A DNA stretch of 37,335 bases from Candidatus Helicobacter avistercoris (GCA_019115525.1 DXDJ01000018.1:1-37335); one strand, 5' to 3'; shown: positions 9,518 to 20,877, numbered from the stretch's first letter. Numbers and translations: made by a program. The notes: generated by a model from the letters alone, not told the origin.

Positions 9518-11034
9518 TGTTTGACAATCAATACATCCAACAAAGAATCCAAAAAGGCAATTCACTCCGAGATCTAGGGATCAATCCCTACTCCAATGGA
9601 CAAAGACGCACACTGAGTAATGCTGAGTTTATTGCTCGCTTTAGCAATCTCTCAAGCAAAGAAGAGCAAAGAGACGAGAGCGTAAGCGAGAGTATTGTAG
9701 GAAGAGTAAAGCTAGAGCGATGGATGGGCAAGGCTAGTTTTATCAAAGTAGAAGATGAAAGTGGGGTTTTGCAAGTTTATTTTTCAAAAAATGATTTAGC
9801 TGAGCATTTTGAAATCTTAAAAAAACATCTTGAAGTAGGCGATATCATCTATGCCACAGGATTCCCATTTTTGACAAAGACTGGCGAGTTAAGCCTGTAT
9901 GCAAAAGAACTTCACATCATCACAAAGTCCATCGTGCCTTTACCTGAGAAATTTCATGGACTAAGCGATATTGAATTGCGTTATCGCCAACGCTATCTTG
10001 ATCTGATTGTAAATTCTGATGTCAAAGAAACTTTCAAAACTCGTAGCAAAATCGTTTCAAATATTCGTAAATTCTTTGAAGCCAAAGGATTTTTGGAAGT
10101 AGAAACTCCTATGCTTCACCCAATCCCTGGAGGAGCAAATGCACGCCCCTTTATCACCCATCACAATGCCCTAGAAGTAGATCGTTATCTTAGAATCGCC
10201 CCTGAGCTTTATCTCAAACGCCTCGTTGTTGGAGGATTTGAAGCTGTATTTGAAATCAATCGAAACTTTAGAAATGAGGGGATGGATCACAGCCACAATC
10301 CTGAATTTACAATGATTGAGTTTTATTGGGCATACAAAACCTATGAGGATCTCATCAAACTTACTTGTGAGCTATTTGACTATCTTCTTAGCTCACTCTC
10401 TCTTCCTAAGCAAATCCCACATGGTGAAGATATGATTGACTTTGAAAAAATTAGCATTCTAAGCTACAAAGAAGCATTACACAAAATCGGTGGAATCCCT
10501 CAAGAAATCATCGATGACAAACAAAAGCTCTACTCCTATCTTCTAGAAAACAAAGTAGAAGTGCAAGAGAGTATGAACTATGGACAGCTCCAAAGTGAAG
10601 CTTTTGATGCTTTTGTCGAGGACAAACTAATCAATCCTACTTTCATCACTCGCTACCCCATAGAAATCAGTCCATTGGCAAGACGCAATGATGAAGATCC
10701 TATGATTGCAGATCGATTTGAGCTTTTCATCGGTGGAAAAGAGATTGCAAATGGATTTAGTGAGCTAAATGATCCACTTGATCAGCTTGAGAGATTCAAA
10801 GAGCAAGTTAAGGCTAAAGATGCAGGAGATGAAGAAGCTCAATATATGGATGAAGACTATGTCTGGGCTTTGGCTCATGGAATGCCACCCACAGCAGGAC
10901 AAGGAATAGGAATCGATCGACTTGTAATGTTGCTTACAAACAACAAAATCATCAAAGATGTGATACTCTTCCCTGCAATGAAGCCAGTCAAAAATCGCTT
11001 CGAACCCATTGAGCAAAAGGAGGAAGAACAATGA
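9517..11034 (+). CDS. lysS: Lysyl-tRNA synthetase (class II)
   Basis: 505 aa; [48 protein letters not shown]. Confidence 0.97.
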   Translation: MFDNQYIQQRIQKGNSLRDLGINPYSNGQRRTLSNAEFIARFSNLSSKEEQRDESVSESIVGRVKLERWMGKASFIKVEDESGVLQVYFSKNDLAEHFEILKKHLEVGDIIYATGFPFLTKTGELSLYAKELHIITKSIVPLPEKFHGLSDIELRYRQRYLDLIVNSDVKETFKTRSKIVSNIRKFFEAKGFLEVETPMLHPIPGGANARPFITHHNALEVDRYLRIAPELYLKRLVVGGFEAVFEINRNFRNEGMDHSHNPEFTMIEFYWAYKTYEDLIKLTCELFDYLLSSLSLPKQIPHGEDMIDFEKISILSYKEALHKIGGIPQEIIDDKQKLYSYLLENKVEVQESMNYGQLQSEAFDAFVEDKLINPTFITRYPIEISPLARRNDEDPMIADRFELFIGGKEIANGFSELNDPLDQLERFKEQVKAKDAGDEEAQYMDEDYVWALAHGMPPTAGQGIGIDRLVMLLTNNKIIKDVILFPAMKPVKNRFEPIEQKEEEQ

Positions 11035-12281
11035 GTTTTTATCTACAAGAGCAAGATAGAGAAATCTTTGATCTCATAGAAAAAGAGTTTGAGCGACAAA
11101 ATACACACTTAGAGCTTATTGCAAGTGAAAACTTTACATTCCCAAGTGTAATGGAAGCCATGGGAAGTATTCTTACCAACAAATACGCAGAGGGCTATCC
11201 TCATAAGCGATATTATGGAGGATGTGAGTTTGTAGATGGGATTGAAGCCATTGCGATTGAAAGGGCAAAAAAACTCTTTAAATGCTCTTATGCCAATGTC
11301 CAACCCCACTCAGGAAGTCAAGCCAATGGTGCAGTCTTTAATGCACTTCTTAAGCCCTATGACAAGATTTTGGGAATGGATTTAAGCCATGGGGGGCATC
11401 TCACTCATGGTGCAAAAGTCAATGCTAGTGGAAAGATTTATCAAAGCTTTGGCTATGGTGTAGATCTTAATGGATGTATTGATTATGAAAAAGTGCGAGA
11501 AATGGCACACTATATCAAACCTCAGCTCATTATCTGTGGTTTTAGTGCCTATACAAAAAAACTAGACTTCCAAAAGTTTAGAGAAATTGCAGATGAAGTT
11601 GGGGCAATCTTAATGGGAGATATTGCTCATATAGCCGGACTTGTGGTTGCAGATGAATACCCCAATCCTTTCCCATATTGTGATGTTGTAACCACCACAA
11701 CTCACAAAACCTTGCGAGGGCCACGAGGTGGAGTGATTTTGAGCAATAATGAAGAAATTGCAAGTAAAATCGATAAAGCAATTTTCCCAGGTATCCAAGG
11801 TGGTCCACTCATGCATGTCATCGCTGCCAAAGCTGTGGGATTCTTAGAAAACCTTAAGCCTGAGTGGAAAACTTATGCCAAACAAGTCAAGCTCAATATC
11901 AATGCAATGGCAGAGGTGCTAATGCAAAGAGGCTATAAGCTTGTAGGCAATGGGACAGAAAATCATCTTATCCTTATGGACTTTTTGAGTAAAAATTTCA
12001 GTGGAAAAGATGCAGATTTGGCTCTAGGAAGAGCAGGAATCACGGTCAATAAAAACACCGTCCCTGGTGAAACTCGAAGTCCATTCATCACAAGTGGGAT
12101 CCGCCTAGGCTCTCCAGCTTTAAGTGCTAGAGGGATGAAAGAGCAGGAGTTTGTTTTTGTTGCAAACAAAATTGCTGATGTGCTTGATGAAATTGATAAC
12201 CCAAAAGTTCAAGATAGGGTTTTTGAGGAAGTCAAAGCATTTAGCCAAAAATTTAAAATCTACAATCAACCTATCTACTAA
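11031..12281 (+). CDS. glyA: Serine hydroxymethyltransferase
   Basis: 416 aa; [32 protein letters not shown]. Confidence 0.98.
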   Translation: MSFYLQEQDREIFDLIEKEFERQNTHLELIASENFTFPSVMEAMGSILTNKYAEGYPHKRYYGGCEFVDGIEAIAIERAKKLFKCSYANVQPHSGSQANGAVFNALLKPYDKILGMDLSHGGHLTHGAKVNASGKIYQSFGYGVDLNGCIDYEKVREMAHYIKPQLIICGFSAYTKKLDFQKFREIADEVGAILMGDIAHIAGLVVADEYPNPFPYCDVVTTTTHKTLRGPRGGVILSNNEEIASKIDKAIFPGIQGGPLMHVIAAKAVGFLENLKPEWKTYAKQVKLNINAMAEVLMQRGYKLVGNGTENHLILMDFLSKNFSGKDADLALGRAGITVNKNTVPGETRSPFITSGIRLGSPALSARGMKEQEFVFVANKIADVLDEIDNPKVQDRVFEEVKAFSQKFKIYNQPIY

Positions 12282-12290
12282 GGAGAAAAA

Positions 12291-13100
12291 ATGGAAAATA
12301 ATCTTGAAGACATTTTAGTTGACAGCATCGAAACAAAGCCCTCAACAAAATCAAAAGCAAGAATGATCATCATTGCAATTGCAAGTATTGTTTTAATCGC
12401 TGTTTTAGGAATTCTTGCTTATGTTTTACTCAAAAAAGAAACACCCAAAAATCCAGAGTTTAACAATAGTGAGCTTGAAAAAATTGTTCCCACTCAGCCT
12501 CAACAAGACGAGTTTGACAAACTAATTGCTGAAATAAAGCACAAAGATACTCTTGTGCAACAAGCTCCAGTTTCTAATAAGATCCAACCTCAAGAGAGCA
12601 CAACACCCAACAAAGAAGAGAAGAGTGTGATCCAGCAATCAGACACTTCAAAGATTCAAAAAAAAGAAGAGAAAAATACGCAAGAGGTTGCTCAAGCACC
12701 AAAGCCTATGCCAAAAGAAGAGAAGGTAGAGAAAGCTCCGATTGCTAAACCTGCTCCAAAAAAAGAAGAGCCAAAGAAGATTGTAGAGAAAAAAGAAACT
12801 AAACCTATCAAAGATAAAAAACCAGCACCTAGTGCTTCTAAGGCTTTTGAATCAGTCAAGACTGCAACAGCTCCAAAAGGTTTTTATCTTCAAGTAGGAG
12901 TTTTTGGTGGTAAGCCTCAAGATGCTTTCATCTCCAAGATTGCCCCCCTACAATACAAAACAGAAACAATCCAAAAAGGTGGAAAAGTGCTTACTCGCTA
13001 TCTTGTAGGTCCGTATAAAACAAAAAATCAAGCAGAAAATATGATTTTTGATGTGATGCAAACTTTAGGGATTAAACCCATCGTTGTAGAAATCAAATAA
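12291..13100 (+). CDS. SPOR-domain membrane protein
   Basis: 269 aa; single TM, long K/P/E-rich linker, C-terminal SPOR-like GFYLQVGVFGGK...YLVGPYKTKNQAENM. Confidence 0.8.
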   Translation: MENNLEDILVDSIETKPSTKSKARMIIIAIASIVLIAVLGILAYVLLKKETPKNPEFNNSELEKIVPTQPQQDEFDKLIAEIKHKDTLVQQAPVSNKIQPQESTTPNKEEKSVIQQSDTSKIQKKEEKNTQEVAQAPKPMPKEEKVEKAPIAKPAPKKEEPKKIVEKKETKPIKDKKPAPSASKAFESVKTATAPKGFYLQVGVFGGKPQDAFISKIAPLQYKTETIQKGGKVLTRYLVGPYKTKNQAENMIFDVMQTLGIKPIVVEIK

Positions 13101-13131
13101 ACAAAAGAGAGATCTCCCTCTCTCGCCCCAC

Positions 13132-13458
13132 TCAAAGCGTAATATTCTCTATCAAACTCACTTCATCTCCACATACAATGAGTGCATCAATACAATAATC
13201 AAACTCTAAAGAGTTTTTACAAAAATAAAAGCGAATGGTTTGATTGATTTTTTTGAGCTTTGATGGAGTAATTGAATCAATACGATAATATTTTTCACTC
13301 CCCTTGACCTCAATGAAATGTAAAACATTATCTTTGAGGGCAATAATATCAATCTCTCCAAATCTAGAGAAAAAGTTTCGCTCAATAATCTCAAAACCAT
13401 TTTCTCTTAGATATTCACACCCCCTCTCTTCATATACTTTGCCTTTTTCTTTACTCAT
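13132..13458 (-). CDS. YraN/UPF0102 family endonuclease-like protein
   Basis: [44 protein letters not shown]; start trimmed from ORF start 13497 to ATG 13458, next to the hom stop. Confidence 0.85.
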   Translation of the reverse strand: MSKEKGKVYEERGCEYLRENGFEIIERNFFSRFGEIDIIALKDNVLHFIEVKGSEKYYRIDSITPSKLKKINQTIRFYFCKNSLEFDYCIDALIVCGDEVSLIENITL

Positions 13459-14731
13459 ACACTCTAATTTTTCTAGGATTCCCCAAAACAAAGTCAAAGC
13501 TCAAGAGCTTGCAGAAAGCCTCATTAAGCTTCCTCTCTTCACACCGATGTGTGAGAATGACAATGATTGCACTTTGTGTTTTATCTTCCTGCAAAAGTTG
13601 GCTGATAGATACACCATTCTCTGCAAGAGTAGAAGTAAGCTTTGCCATCACACCAGATTGATGCAAGACTTCAATCTTGATATAAAACTGACAAGCAATC
13701 TCTCCTCTATCTTTGAGTTTAAAATGCTTATAAAAATCAAAAGAACCAAAAGCGGGGAAAGGATAAGAAGCACACTCTCTCAATCTTGCAATATTGACAA
13801 TATCTGAAATCACAGCACTTGCTGTTGCATCTCCTCCAGCACCCAATCCGCAATAAAACATCTCCCCTACTCCATCACCTCTCACACTCAAAGCATTCTT
13901 AGCACCTCCAACACTTGAGAGCATACAATCATAAGGAACAAGAGCAGGATGAACACGCAATTCAACAAACTCATCTTCTTTGCGTGCGATTCCTAAGAGC
14001 TTGATTTTGTATCCCAATCTCTTTGCCATTGCAATATCATCAAGCTCTATCTCTTCAATCCCCTCAATCAAAACATCTTCCTCTTTTGCTTCAATCCCAT
14101 AAGCAAGTTTGGCAAGAATTAAGAGCTTGTGTCCAGCATCACCTCCTTGTATATCAAGTGTTGGATCAGCCTCGGCATATCCAAGCTCTTGAGCTTGAGA
14201 GAGTGCCATAGAAAATGATTGATTTTTTTCTTCCATTTGCGTGAGAATAAAATTGCTTGTGCCATTCATAATCCCACTAAAGTCCAAAATCTCATTGCCC
14301 ACCAAACTATCCCTAAAAGCTTCAATAATTGGGATTCCACCGCATACACTTGCCTCAAACCCAAAAGGCAGTCCTTTTGAGAGTTTGCATAGCTCCTGCA
14401 TTTTTGAAGCTATCATTGCCTTATTTGCAGTTACAAAAGCTTTTTTGTGTGCAAAAACCTTTTTGGCAATCTCAAAGGGATAATCCACTCCACCAATCAG
14501 TTCGACCACCAAAGAAATACTCTTATCTTCCAAAACCTCTTGGAGACTCTCACTCAAAGGAAGATTGTGGCATTCATATTTTTTCTTATTCCTTACAACA
14601 ACTTTGCCAATCTCAATCTCCACCCCACTTCTTTGTGCAATCAAATTTTTATGTTTGTTTAGGATCTGCACAACCGATAGTCCAACTGTTCCAAGCCCAA
14701 TGATTGCGATTTTGTATTTATGCATTTTCAT
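13451..14731 (-). CDS. hom: Homoserine dehydrogenase
   Basis: 426 aa; GLGTVG Rossmann motif, [12 protein letters not shown]-terminal ACT domain. Confidence 0.95.
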   Translation of the reverse strand: MKMHKYKIAIIGLGTVGLSVVQILNKHKNLIAQRSGVEIEIGKVVVRNKKKYECHNLPLSESLQEVLEDKSISLVVELIGGVDYPFEIAKKVFAHKKAFVTANKAMIASKMQELCKLSKGLPFGFEASVCGGIPIIEAFRDSLVGNEILDFSGIMNGTSNFILTQMEEKNQSFSMALSQAQELGYAEADPTLDIQGGDAGHKLLILAKLAYGIEAKEEDVLIEGIEEIELDDIAMAKRLGYKIKLLGIARKEDEFVELRVHPALVPYDCMLSSVGGAKNALSVRGDGVGEMFYCGLGAGGDATASAVISDIVNIARLRECASYPFPAFGSFDFYKHFKLKDRGEIACQFYIKIEVLHQSGVMAKLTSTLAENGVSISQLLQEDKTQSAIIVILTHRCEERKLNEAFCKLLSFDFVLGNPRKIRVYE

Positions 14732-15938
14732 TCTCCAATTTTTTCAAAAACACTTTTAGATTTCTTCCTGCCTGTCTAATCCTTTTTGCATTCTCAATCA
14801 AAGCAATTCTTACATAACCCTCCCCATACTCACCAAACCCCACTCCAGGACTTAAGGCGATTTTTGCTTCTTGCAAAAGTCTTTTTGAAAATTCCAAACT
14901 CCCCATCTTTTGTGCAATTTTTGGAAGAGGAGCCCAGATAAACATACTTGCTTTTGGAGCTGGAAGCTCCCATCCTGCCTGAGAAAAACTCTCTCTTATC
15001 ACCTCTATGCGATTTTTGTAGTTTTCTCTAATTTCTGCAACACACTTCTCATCTCCATTTAATGCACTTGTAGCTGCGACTTGCAAGGGAGTATAAAGCC
15101 CATAGTCCAACCAGCTTTTAATATCTTGCAAAGCTTTAATCATTTTTTGATTCCCTACAACAAAACCGATTCGCCATCCTGCCATATTGTAGCTTTTGCT
15201 AAGTGTATAAGTCTCCACTGCTACATCCTTGGCCCCCTCAATTTGCAAGATACTAGGTGTTTGATAACCATCAAAGCACAAATCTGCATAGGCAATATCG
15301 CTAATAATATAAAACCGCTCTTTTCTTGCCAAATCCACTAGTTTCTGATAAAAATCAAGATGAACAATCGTTGTTGTAGGATTGTGTGGAAAATTGACTA
15401 CAACAAATTTGGGTTTTGGAAAATTCTCGCTTAATGCTTTTTGCAATGAGGCAAAAAACACATCTTGATCTAGCTCTCCGCCAGAAGTGCTTTTGATAGG
15501 AAATTTTATGACATTTGCACCATTAAGGATAAAAGCATAATAATGGATTGGATAGGCAGGCTCTGGCACTATGGCACTATCTCCTGCACCAGCAATGGCT
15601 TGAATAAGATGGGCATACCCCTCCTTACTTCCCATACATACACACACCTCTTTGTTTGTATCCAAAAATACGTGATATTTTCTCTCATACCATTTTGCAA
15701 TTGCCTCTCTTAGCTTATAAATCCCCTTACTTACAGAATATCCTTGATTTTTTGGTTTTTTTGCACACTCACAAAGTTTCTCAACAATATGGCTTGGTGT
15801 CATACCATCGGGATTTCCCATACTAAAATCTATCACATCCTCGCCTGCTTGACGCATAGCTGTTTTAATTTCATTGATAGAGGCAAAAACATATTTGGGA
15901 AGACGATTGATTTTTTCAAATTTTATTTCCTCAAACAT
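14718..15938 (-). CDS. Class I/II PLP-dependent aminotransferase
   Basis: 406 aa; FSMGNPDG, NFPHNPTT, SLSKSYNMAGWRIGFVVGN-type lysine motif. Confidence 0.9.
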   Translation of the reverse strand: MFEEIKFEKINRLPKYVFASINEIKTAMRQAGEDVIDFSMGNPDGMTPSHIVEKLCECAKKPKNQGYSVSKGIYKLREAIAKWYERKYHVFLDTNKEVCVCMGSKEGYAHLIQAIAGAGDSAIVPEPAYPIHYYAFILNGANVIKFPIKSTSGGELDQDVFFASLQKALSENFPKPKFVVVNFPHNPTTTIVHLDFYQKLVDLARKERFYIISDIAYADLCFDGYQTPSILQIEGAKDVAVETYTLSKSYNMAGWRIGFVVGNQKMIKALQDIKSWLDYGLYTPLQVAATSALNGDEKCVAEIRENYKNRIEVIRESFSQAGWELPAPKASMFIWAPLPKIAQKMGSLEFSKRLLQEAKIALSPGVGFGEYGEGYVRIALIENAKRIRQAGRNLKVFLKKLENENA

Positions 15939-15947
15939 TTATCCTCC

Positions 15948-16769
15948 TTAATATGGGGTAAATTCTACACTAAGTCCATATTTCAATCTCGCAGGATTGT
16001 TAAGATCTGTAACCATCACAAAAGCGGTCTTTTCACTTAAGACAATCTCACTTTCTGTTGCAAAACTATTTTGAGTGATGATCTCTAAGATTCTAAGGTT
16101 TTTATCATACAAAACGATTCGAGGAAACCAACCAATTCGAGTGTTTTTCTTTTTGATATACAAAACTCCTGGAGTTTTAACATCAAACCAATACTCTCCT
16201 GAAATTTTTTTAATCTCAAATCTTTCTTGCTTAAGAAGTGCCCTAGAATCCAAAACAACCCATTTCTCAATCTCAAGATCATATTGCCAATGCAAGAGAT
16301 CATCTCGTCTTACCTTGAGTGGGGTAATCCCTCTCTTCTTTAGTTCATTGAGAAAAACAACTGGATCTAAAATATGCTCTGTAACAAGTGAAAAAGTTAA
16401 TTCTACTTCGCCTTGATCATACTTGGCTTTTGAAATCGTGAAATAGGAGTATCCAATAGATGAGAGTGTGCTATTGACTGCCCTTGTAAGAAAGATGGGT
16501 TTGCTTTTGGCTTTGAGTGTGATTTGAAGCTCTGAGGGTTCTGAGAATACAAGTTCTAAAAGCCCATTATCTTTGAGAGTTTTAAGGATAAGAAAATAAT
16601 CAAGCTTTCCATCAGGAGTAAATTTCTTCTCATCTTTAAAAAGTCGTTTGATAAAGTTTTGGTTTGTGTAGTAGGCTTGCTCTCCAATAAAATTTTGAAT
16701 ACTATCTTCTAACGCAGTGCAAAAAAGAGAAGTAGATACAAGGAGGATAGAGCAAATAATCCTTACCAT
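15948..16769 (-). CDS. Conserved exported protein of unknown function
   Basis: 273 aa with signal peptide (MVRIICSILLVSTSLFCTA); overlaps the next upstream gene by 7 nt. Confidence 0.7.
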   Translation of the reverse strand: MVRIICSILLVSTSLFCTALEDSIQNFIGEQAYYTNQNFIKRLFKDEKKFTPDGKLDYFLILKTLKDNGLLELVFSEPSELQITLKAKSKPIFLTRAVNSTLSSIGYSYFTISKAKYDQGEVELTFSLVTEHILDPVVFLNELKKRGITPLKVRRDDLLHWQYDLEIEKWVVLDSRALLKQERFEIKKISGEYWFDVKTPGVLYIKKKNTRIGWFPRIVLYDKNLRILEIITQNSFATESEIVLSEKTAFVMVTDLNNPARLKYGLSVEFTPY

Positions 16770-17593
16770 TCAACCCCACCATTAAGATAAATAAATTCTT
16801 CTTTACTTATCTCTCTTAGTCCTCCCTCTTTTGTATGAATCAAATAAACCGGTAGATACCCACCAAAATCCTTACTCTCATCATCCAAACTTAGAGTAAA
16901 GCCTCCTCGTGCAATATTGATGAGCAGTTGTTTGTCTAGGGGGATTTCAAACTCTTGCTTTGTTTTTGCAACTCGTTTTTTGCTATCAATATTGATAATC
17001 CCCACCCACAAAGGTTTTGAACTCTCGATATAAAGGACGTTTTCTTCATTAAATCCAATATTGGCAAAAACCTCTTCCCCATACTCAGAAATCTTTTTTT
17101 GCTCAATTTCTGGCTTTTGTGATTGACTGGCTTGATTTTGCACTTCATCTTGCATTTCTATGACTTGTGTTTCTTGCACTTCTTGAGAAGCTGGGGCTTG
17201 TTCTATAACTTCTTCTACTTGGATTTCTTCTTGAATCTTGGGTGAAGTTTTTGGAAAAAATGAAAAAAGCAATATTGCTCCAACAACCCCAATCAAACCA
17301 ACAGCACCCCAAATCACAAATGGATTTTTTTCTGTATTCTCTCTATTTTCAGTTGGAGTTGGCATAGCTTGAATATGATGAGCCTGATGATAGGCTTTGT
17401 ATTCCTCAAGCCAAAAGGAGAGATCAAGATGATATTGTTTCTCTAAGATGTTGATAAATCCTCTTGCTCTTACGCCATCAAGCTTGTCAAATCTCTTGTT
17501 TAAAATACAATCAATCTTTAAAATATCAAGCTTTGTATCTTCTCGTATCTTATCAACGCCAATTTGTTTAAGTCTTTCTAACGCATTATCCAT
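16763..17593 (-). CDS. Bitopic membrane protein with RodZ-like organisation
   Basis: 276 aa; N-terminal ~70 aa helical HTH-like domain, TM (FVIWGAVGLIGVVGAILLFSFF), C-terminal beta domain SSKPLWVGIINIDSKKRV. Confidence 0.6.
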   Translation of the reverse strand: MDNALERLKQIGVDKIREDTKLDILKIDCILNKRFDKLDGVRARGFINILEKQYHLDLSFWLEEYKAYHQAHHIQAMPTPTENRENTEKNPFVIWGAVGLIGVVGAILLFSFFPKTSPKIQEEIQVEEVIEQAPASQEVQETQVIEMQDEVQNQASQSQKPEIEQKKISEYGEEVFANIGFNEENVLYIESSKPLWVGIINIDSKKRVAKTKQEFEIPLDKQLLINIARGGFTLSLDDESKDFGGYLPVYLIHTKEGGLREISKEEFIYLNGGVEW

Positions 17594-18272
17594 TTTTTAG
17601 CCTATGAATCAAAATTCCTGTCGCTACTCCGACATTAAGGGAGTTAAAACTATTTTTCATTTCAATAGAGATTATTTTATCCATTTTTTGTTTGATTTTT
17701 CCACTCAACCCCTCTCCTTCGGCTCCTAAAAACAATGCCCACTCTTTTGCTGGTGTAATCGATGAGATTTCTTCTCCGCCCATATCTGCCCCATAGCATA
17801 TCTTGCCCCTCTCTTTTATTTCGTGAATAAGCTCAAGAGGATGAGGGGTGAGAAAAAATGGCATAGAGAGCATTGCTGCACTGCTTGTTCTAATGCTCCC
17901 CTCTATTGCATTTGCTCCCAAATTTCCTCCAATAATAATCCCATCAACCCCCAAGCTATATGCACTTCTAAAAATTGAGCCAATATTCCCCACATCACTG
18001 ATACCACAAAGCACGAGCAAAGTAGGAAGTAAGAGTATCTCCTTTTTACTCACAGGCTCAAGTGGTGTGATTTTTGCCAAAAAACCCTGATGATTCCCCC
18101 CTCGTGCCATAGCCTGTGCTTTTTTACTATCTATTCTTAAAATTTTTGCTCCTATTTTTAAAAAGGAAGAAAAGAGTTTTTTATCAATCTCTTTTGCCAA
18201 ATAAATCTCTTCAATCCTCTGGGGACAATGCTCTAGAAGATGAAGCATAATTTGTTTGCCATAAACAATCAT
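17586..18272 (-). CDS. rlmB: SpoU family 23S rRNA 2'-O-methyltransferase (RlmB-type)
   Basis: 228 aa; LCGISDVGNIGSIFRSAYSLGVDGII, FLGAEGEGLS, EMKNSFNSLNVGVATGILIHRL. Confidence 0.88.
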   Translation of the reverse strand: MIVYGKQIMLHLLEHCPQRIEEIYLAKEIDKKLFSSFLKIGAKILRIDSKKAQAMARGGNHQGFLAKITPLEPVSKKEILLLPTLLVLCGISDVGNIGSIFRSAYSLGVDGIIIGGNLGANAIEGSIRTSSAAMLSMPFFLTPHPLELIHEIKERGKICYGADMGGEEISSITPAKEWALFLGAEGEGLSGKIKQKMDKIISIEMKNSFNSLNVGVATGILIHRLKNG

Positions 18273-19105
18273 TTTTCCTCCTGTATCAATCGCTCATACC
18301 ATTCTTTTGTAGAAATATCTGTTAGTTTTGAGAGAAGTTTGCTTTTGAGTTTTGGTGGAAGAGGAAATTCTAAAATCTCATCTGCACTCAAAGTTTTTTG
18401 TAGCGTCTGTTTTGAAAATTCAATCACCAAACACCATTCTCCTTGCAGATTCTCACCCTGCATTTGAGATAAAACTTCCTCAACATTTCCAAAAAAACTT
18501 TTTTGAAATTTCTTAGTCATCTCCTTAATCGCAAAGAGTTTGCAATCCTTATCAACCTCCAACAAATCTCCCAAGCTCTCCCAAAGGCGATGAGGACTTT
18601 CAAAACACACCAAAGGCACTCCATTTTCATTACCCAAAGCTCTAAGCCAATATCGCAATTTCTCTCTTCTCTCTTCTCTTTTGTGAGGTAGAAAGCTATC
18701 AAAAACATATCCCCTATCCCCAAATCCACTGTATGCAAAAGCAAGAGCAGGAGCACTTCCACCCAAGACAATCTCAAACTCTATATCATTACTTCTTGCA
18801 AAATTTACAAGTGCTGATCCTGGATCACTAATGCAAGGCATTCCCGCATCACTCATAAAGACGACATTTTGAGAGAAAAAATCTTTTGAAATTTCACAAA
18901 GAAACTTATCTTGATTGTGTGTGTGAAAAGGATAAAAATCACGATCTTTTGGTTGAAGAAGATTTTTTTGGATCAAAAGTGAAAGAAGCTGTTTGCTTAT
19001 CCTTGTATCCTCACAGAGAAAAACCTCTGCCTTACTGAGGATGTCAAGCGTATGAAGGGTAATATCGGCTAGATTGCCAATGGGGGTAGGCAATAAATAA
19101 AGCAC
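18269..19105 (-). CDS. rsmI: 16S rRNA (cytidine-2'-O)-methyltransferase
   Basis: 278 aa; LYLLPTPIGNLADITLHTLD, SDAGMPCISDPG, FESPHRLWESL. Confidence 0.95.
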   Translation of the reverse strand: MLYLLPTPIGNLADITLHTLDILSKAEVFLCEDTRISKQLLSLLIQKNLLQPKDRDFYPFHTHNQDKFLCEISKDFFSQNVVFMSDAGMPCISDPGSALVNFARSNDIEFEIVLGGSAPALAFAYSGFGDRGYVFDSFLPHKREERREKLRYWLRALGNENGVPLVCFESPHRLWESLGDLLEVDKDCKLFAIKEMTKKFQKSFFGNVEEVLSQMQGENLQGEWCLVIEFSKQTLQKTLSADEILEFPLPPKLKSKLLSKLTDISTKEWYERLIQEEK

Positions 19106-19107
19106 AA

Positions 19108-19311
19108 TTATTTCATATTGTATTTTTGTCTAAACTTCTCTACCCTACCTGTTGCATCAGCAATCTTATCGCTTCCTGTGTAGAATGGATGACAAAAACT
19201 TGAAATATCAATTCTCAATTCGCTCTTATTGCTCATTACTTCGATTGTTTTTCCGCTTGTTACACAAGTTACTTTGCAAGGGACATACTCAGGATGGATA
19301 CCTTTTTTCAT
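19108..19311 (-). CDS. rpmE: 50S ribosomal protein L31
   Basis: 67 aa; [12 protein letters not shown]...[28 protein letters not shown]. Confidence 0.95.
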   Translation of the reverse strand: MKKGIHPEYVPCKVTCVTSGKTIEVMSNKSELRIDISSFCHPFYTGSDKIADATGRVEKFRQKYNMK

Positions 19312-19382
19312 TATTTTTCCTTTTTGAAGATAGTATTAACTCATTTATATTTCGAGCATAAACCTGCAATTTTATCAAAAAA

Positions 19383-20231
19383 CTAAGAATTTGAATCCAA
19401 AGTTTTGATGCTTTTTGCTTTTTGTGAAAAATTCAGAAGGTTTTGGGCATTAAAAAAACAAACATCAAGATTTTGGAGTGATTTTTCAAAAATCTTCATA
19501 CAAGTATAAGCATCAGCATAAGCTCTGTGAATCTGAGGAGTATGAATCTGTAAAAAATCATTCAAAAAATCAAGTCCATAACGAGCAGATGGAATGCTTC
19601 TTTTTGCAAGCTCGATTGTGCATAGCTTTTGGTTATAAAGCCCTATGCCAAAAAAATTGCTATAACAAAAATCCAAAAAAGTATAATCAAAGCCAACATT
19701 GTGTGCTACAAAAATACTCTCCCCCAAAAACTCTCTAAAATCCTCCAAAACCTCTTTCTCCAAAGGAGCATCAATGACTGATTCTAAAGTAATCCCTGTG
19801 ATTTCTTGGATGATTTCTGGCACACTACTTGCCCTCACATAACTCTCAAATCTATCCAAAACTACACCATCACGATATTTGATTGCCCCTATTTCAAGGA
19901 TTTGAGAAGTTCTAGGATCCGCTCCTGAAGTTTCAATATCTACAAAGCAAAAAACCTGATCTCTAAATTTCCGCTTCAAACTCCCCAAATAAACTTCATT
20001 ATTCTCAAAAACAATATCCATCCCAATTTTGTGCAAAAATTCACAAGAATTTTCACAAATCGCCAAATCCCTCAAAACCTCATCTTTTTCACAAAGAGAA
20101 AGAAAATCTTGCATACACAGCACTTTGTTTTCTAGAGCTTGTAAGATTGCGTTGCTTTTTGGCTTAAGCTTGGGGGGTTTGTGAGGAAGATTTTTTTGAA
20201 GTGAAGGATCAAGCCTGATAATATGTTTCAA
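19383..20231 (-). CDS. DNA polymerase III epsilon-like 3'-5' exonuclease
   Basis: 282 aa; DEDDh exonuclease motifs (FVDIETSGADPRTSQILEIGAI, FVAHNVGFDYTFL, HRAYADAYTCM). Confidence 0.88.
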   Translation of the reverse strand: MKHIIRLDPSLQKNLPHKPPKLKPKSNAILQALENKVLCMQDFLSLCEKDEVLRDLAICENSCEFLHKIGMDIVFENNEVYLGSLKRKFRDQVFCFVDIETSGADPRTSQILEIGAIKYRDGVVLDRFESYVRASSVPEIIQEITGITLESVIDAPLEKEVLEDFREFLGESIFVAHNVGFDYTFLDFCYSNFFGIGLYNQKLCTIELAKRSIPSARYGLDFLNDFLQIHTPQIHRAYADAYTCMKIFEKSLQNLDVCFFNAQNLLNFSQKAKSIKTLDSNS

Positions 20232-20232
20232 T

Positions 20233-20877
20233 TCACCCTCTCTTCAAAGAAGCAATCGCTTCTGCATAATCCTTGGCTCCAAACACATAGCTACCTGCGA
20301 CCAATACATCAGCACCAGCTTGCACCAACATAGGAGCATTGATATGATTAACTCCTCCATCCACTTCAATCAAGCAATGGGGGGCAAACTCATCTCTAAG
20401 ATTTTTTAATTCCTTAATCTTCTCAATTGTGTGAGGAATAAATTTCTGTCCTCCAAATCCAGGATTTACACTCATCAATAGCACCATATCCAAATCTGGC
20501 AAAATATACTTTAGTTCATGCACTGGAGTATGGGGATTGAGGGTAAGACATGGAGAAATATCTTTGGATCGAATATAAGAGATTTGACGATGGATGTGAG
20601 ATTCTGCTTCTAAATGGAATCCCAAAAATCGAGGTTTTAGCGGAGCAAAAAGTTCAAGAAAAAAAGGCACACGCTCAACCATTAGATGAATGTCTAAGGG
20701 GATAGAAGAAATCTTGGCAATCTGCTCAACAATCACTGGCCCAAAAGTAAGATTGGGGACAAAATGTCCATCCATCACATCAATATGAAGCAGATCAGCT
20801 CCAGCTTGAGAAATCTTATCAATCTCCTCTTCTAACTTCAAAAAATTTGCAGACAAAACACTTGGAGCTACCCTCAT
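20233..20877 (-). CDS. rpe: Ribulose-phosphate 3-epimerase
   Basis: 214 aa; PSVLSANFLKLEEEI, HIDVMDGHFVPNLTFGP, MSVNPGFGGQKF. Confidence 0.96.
   Translation of the reverse strand: MRVAPSVLSANFLKLEEEIDKISQAGADLLHIDVMDGHFVPNLTFGPVIVEQIAKISSIPLDIHLMVERVPFFLELFAPLKPRFLGFHLEAESHIHRQISYIRSKDISPCLTLNPHTPVHELKYILPDLDMVLLMSVNPGFGGQKFIPHTIEKIKELKNLRDEFAPHCLIEVDGGVNHINAPMLVQAGADVLVAGSYVFGAKDYAEAIASLKRG

Noticed and set aside
13106-13125. AGAGAG...CTCTCT hairpin between the SPOR gene and yraN
   Set aside because: Only about 6 bp of low-complexity stem with no T-tract; too weak to call a terminator confidently.
14023-14759. Several + strand ORFs of 62-124 aa opposite hom
   Set aside because: Antisense shadows of a well-supported homoserine dehydrogenase.
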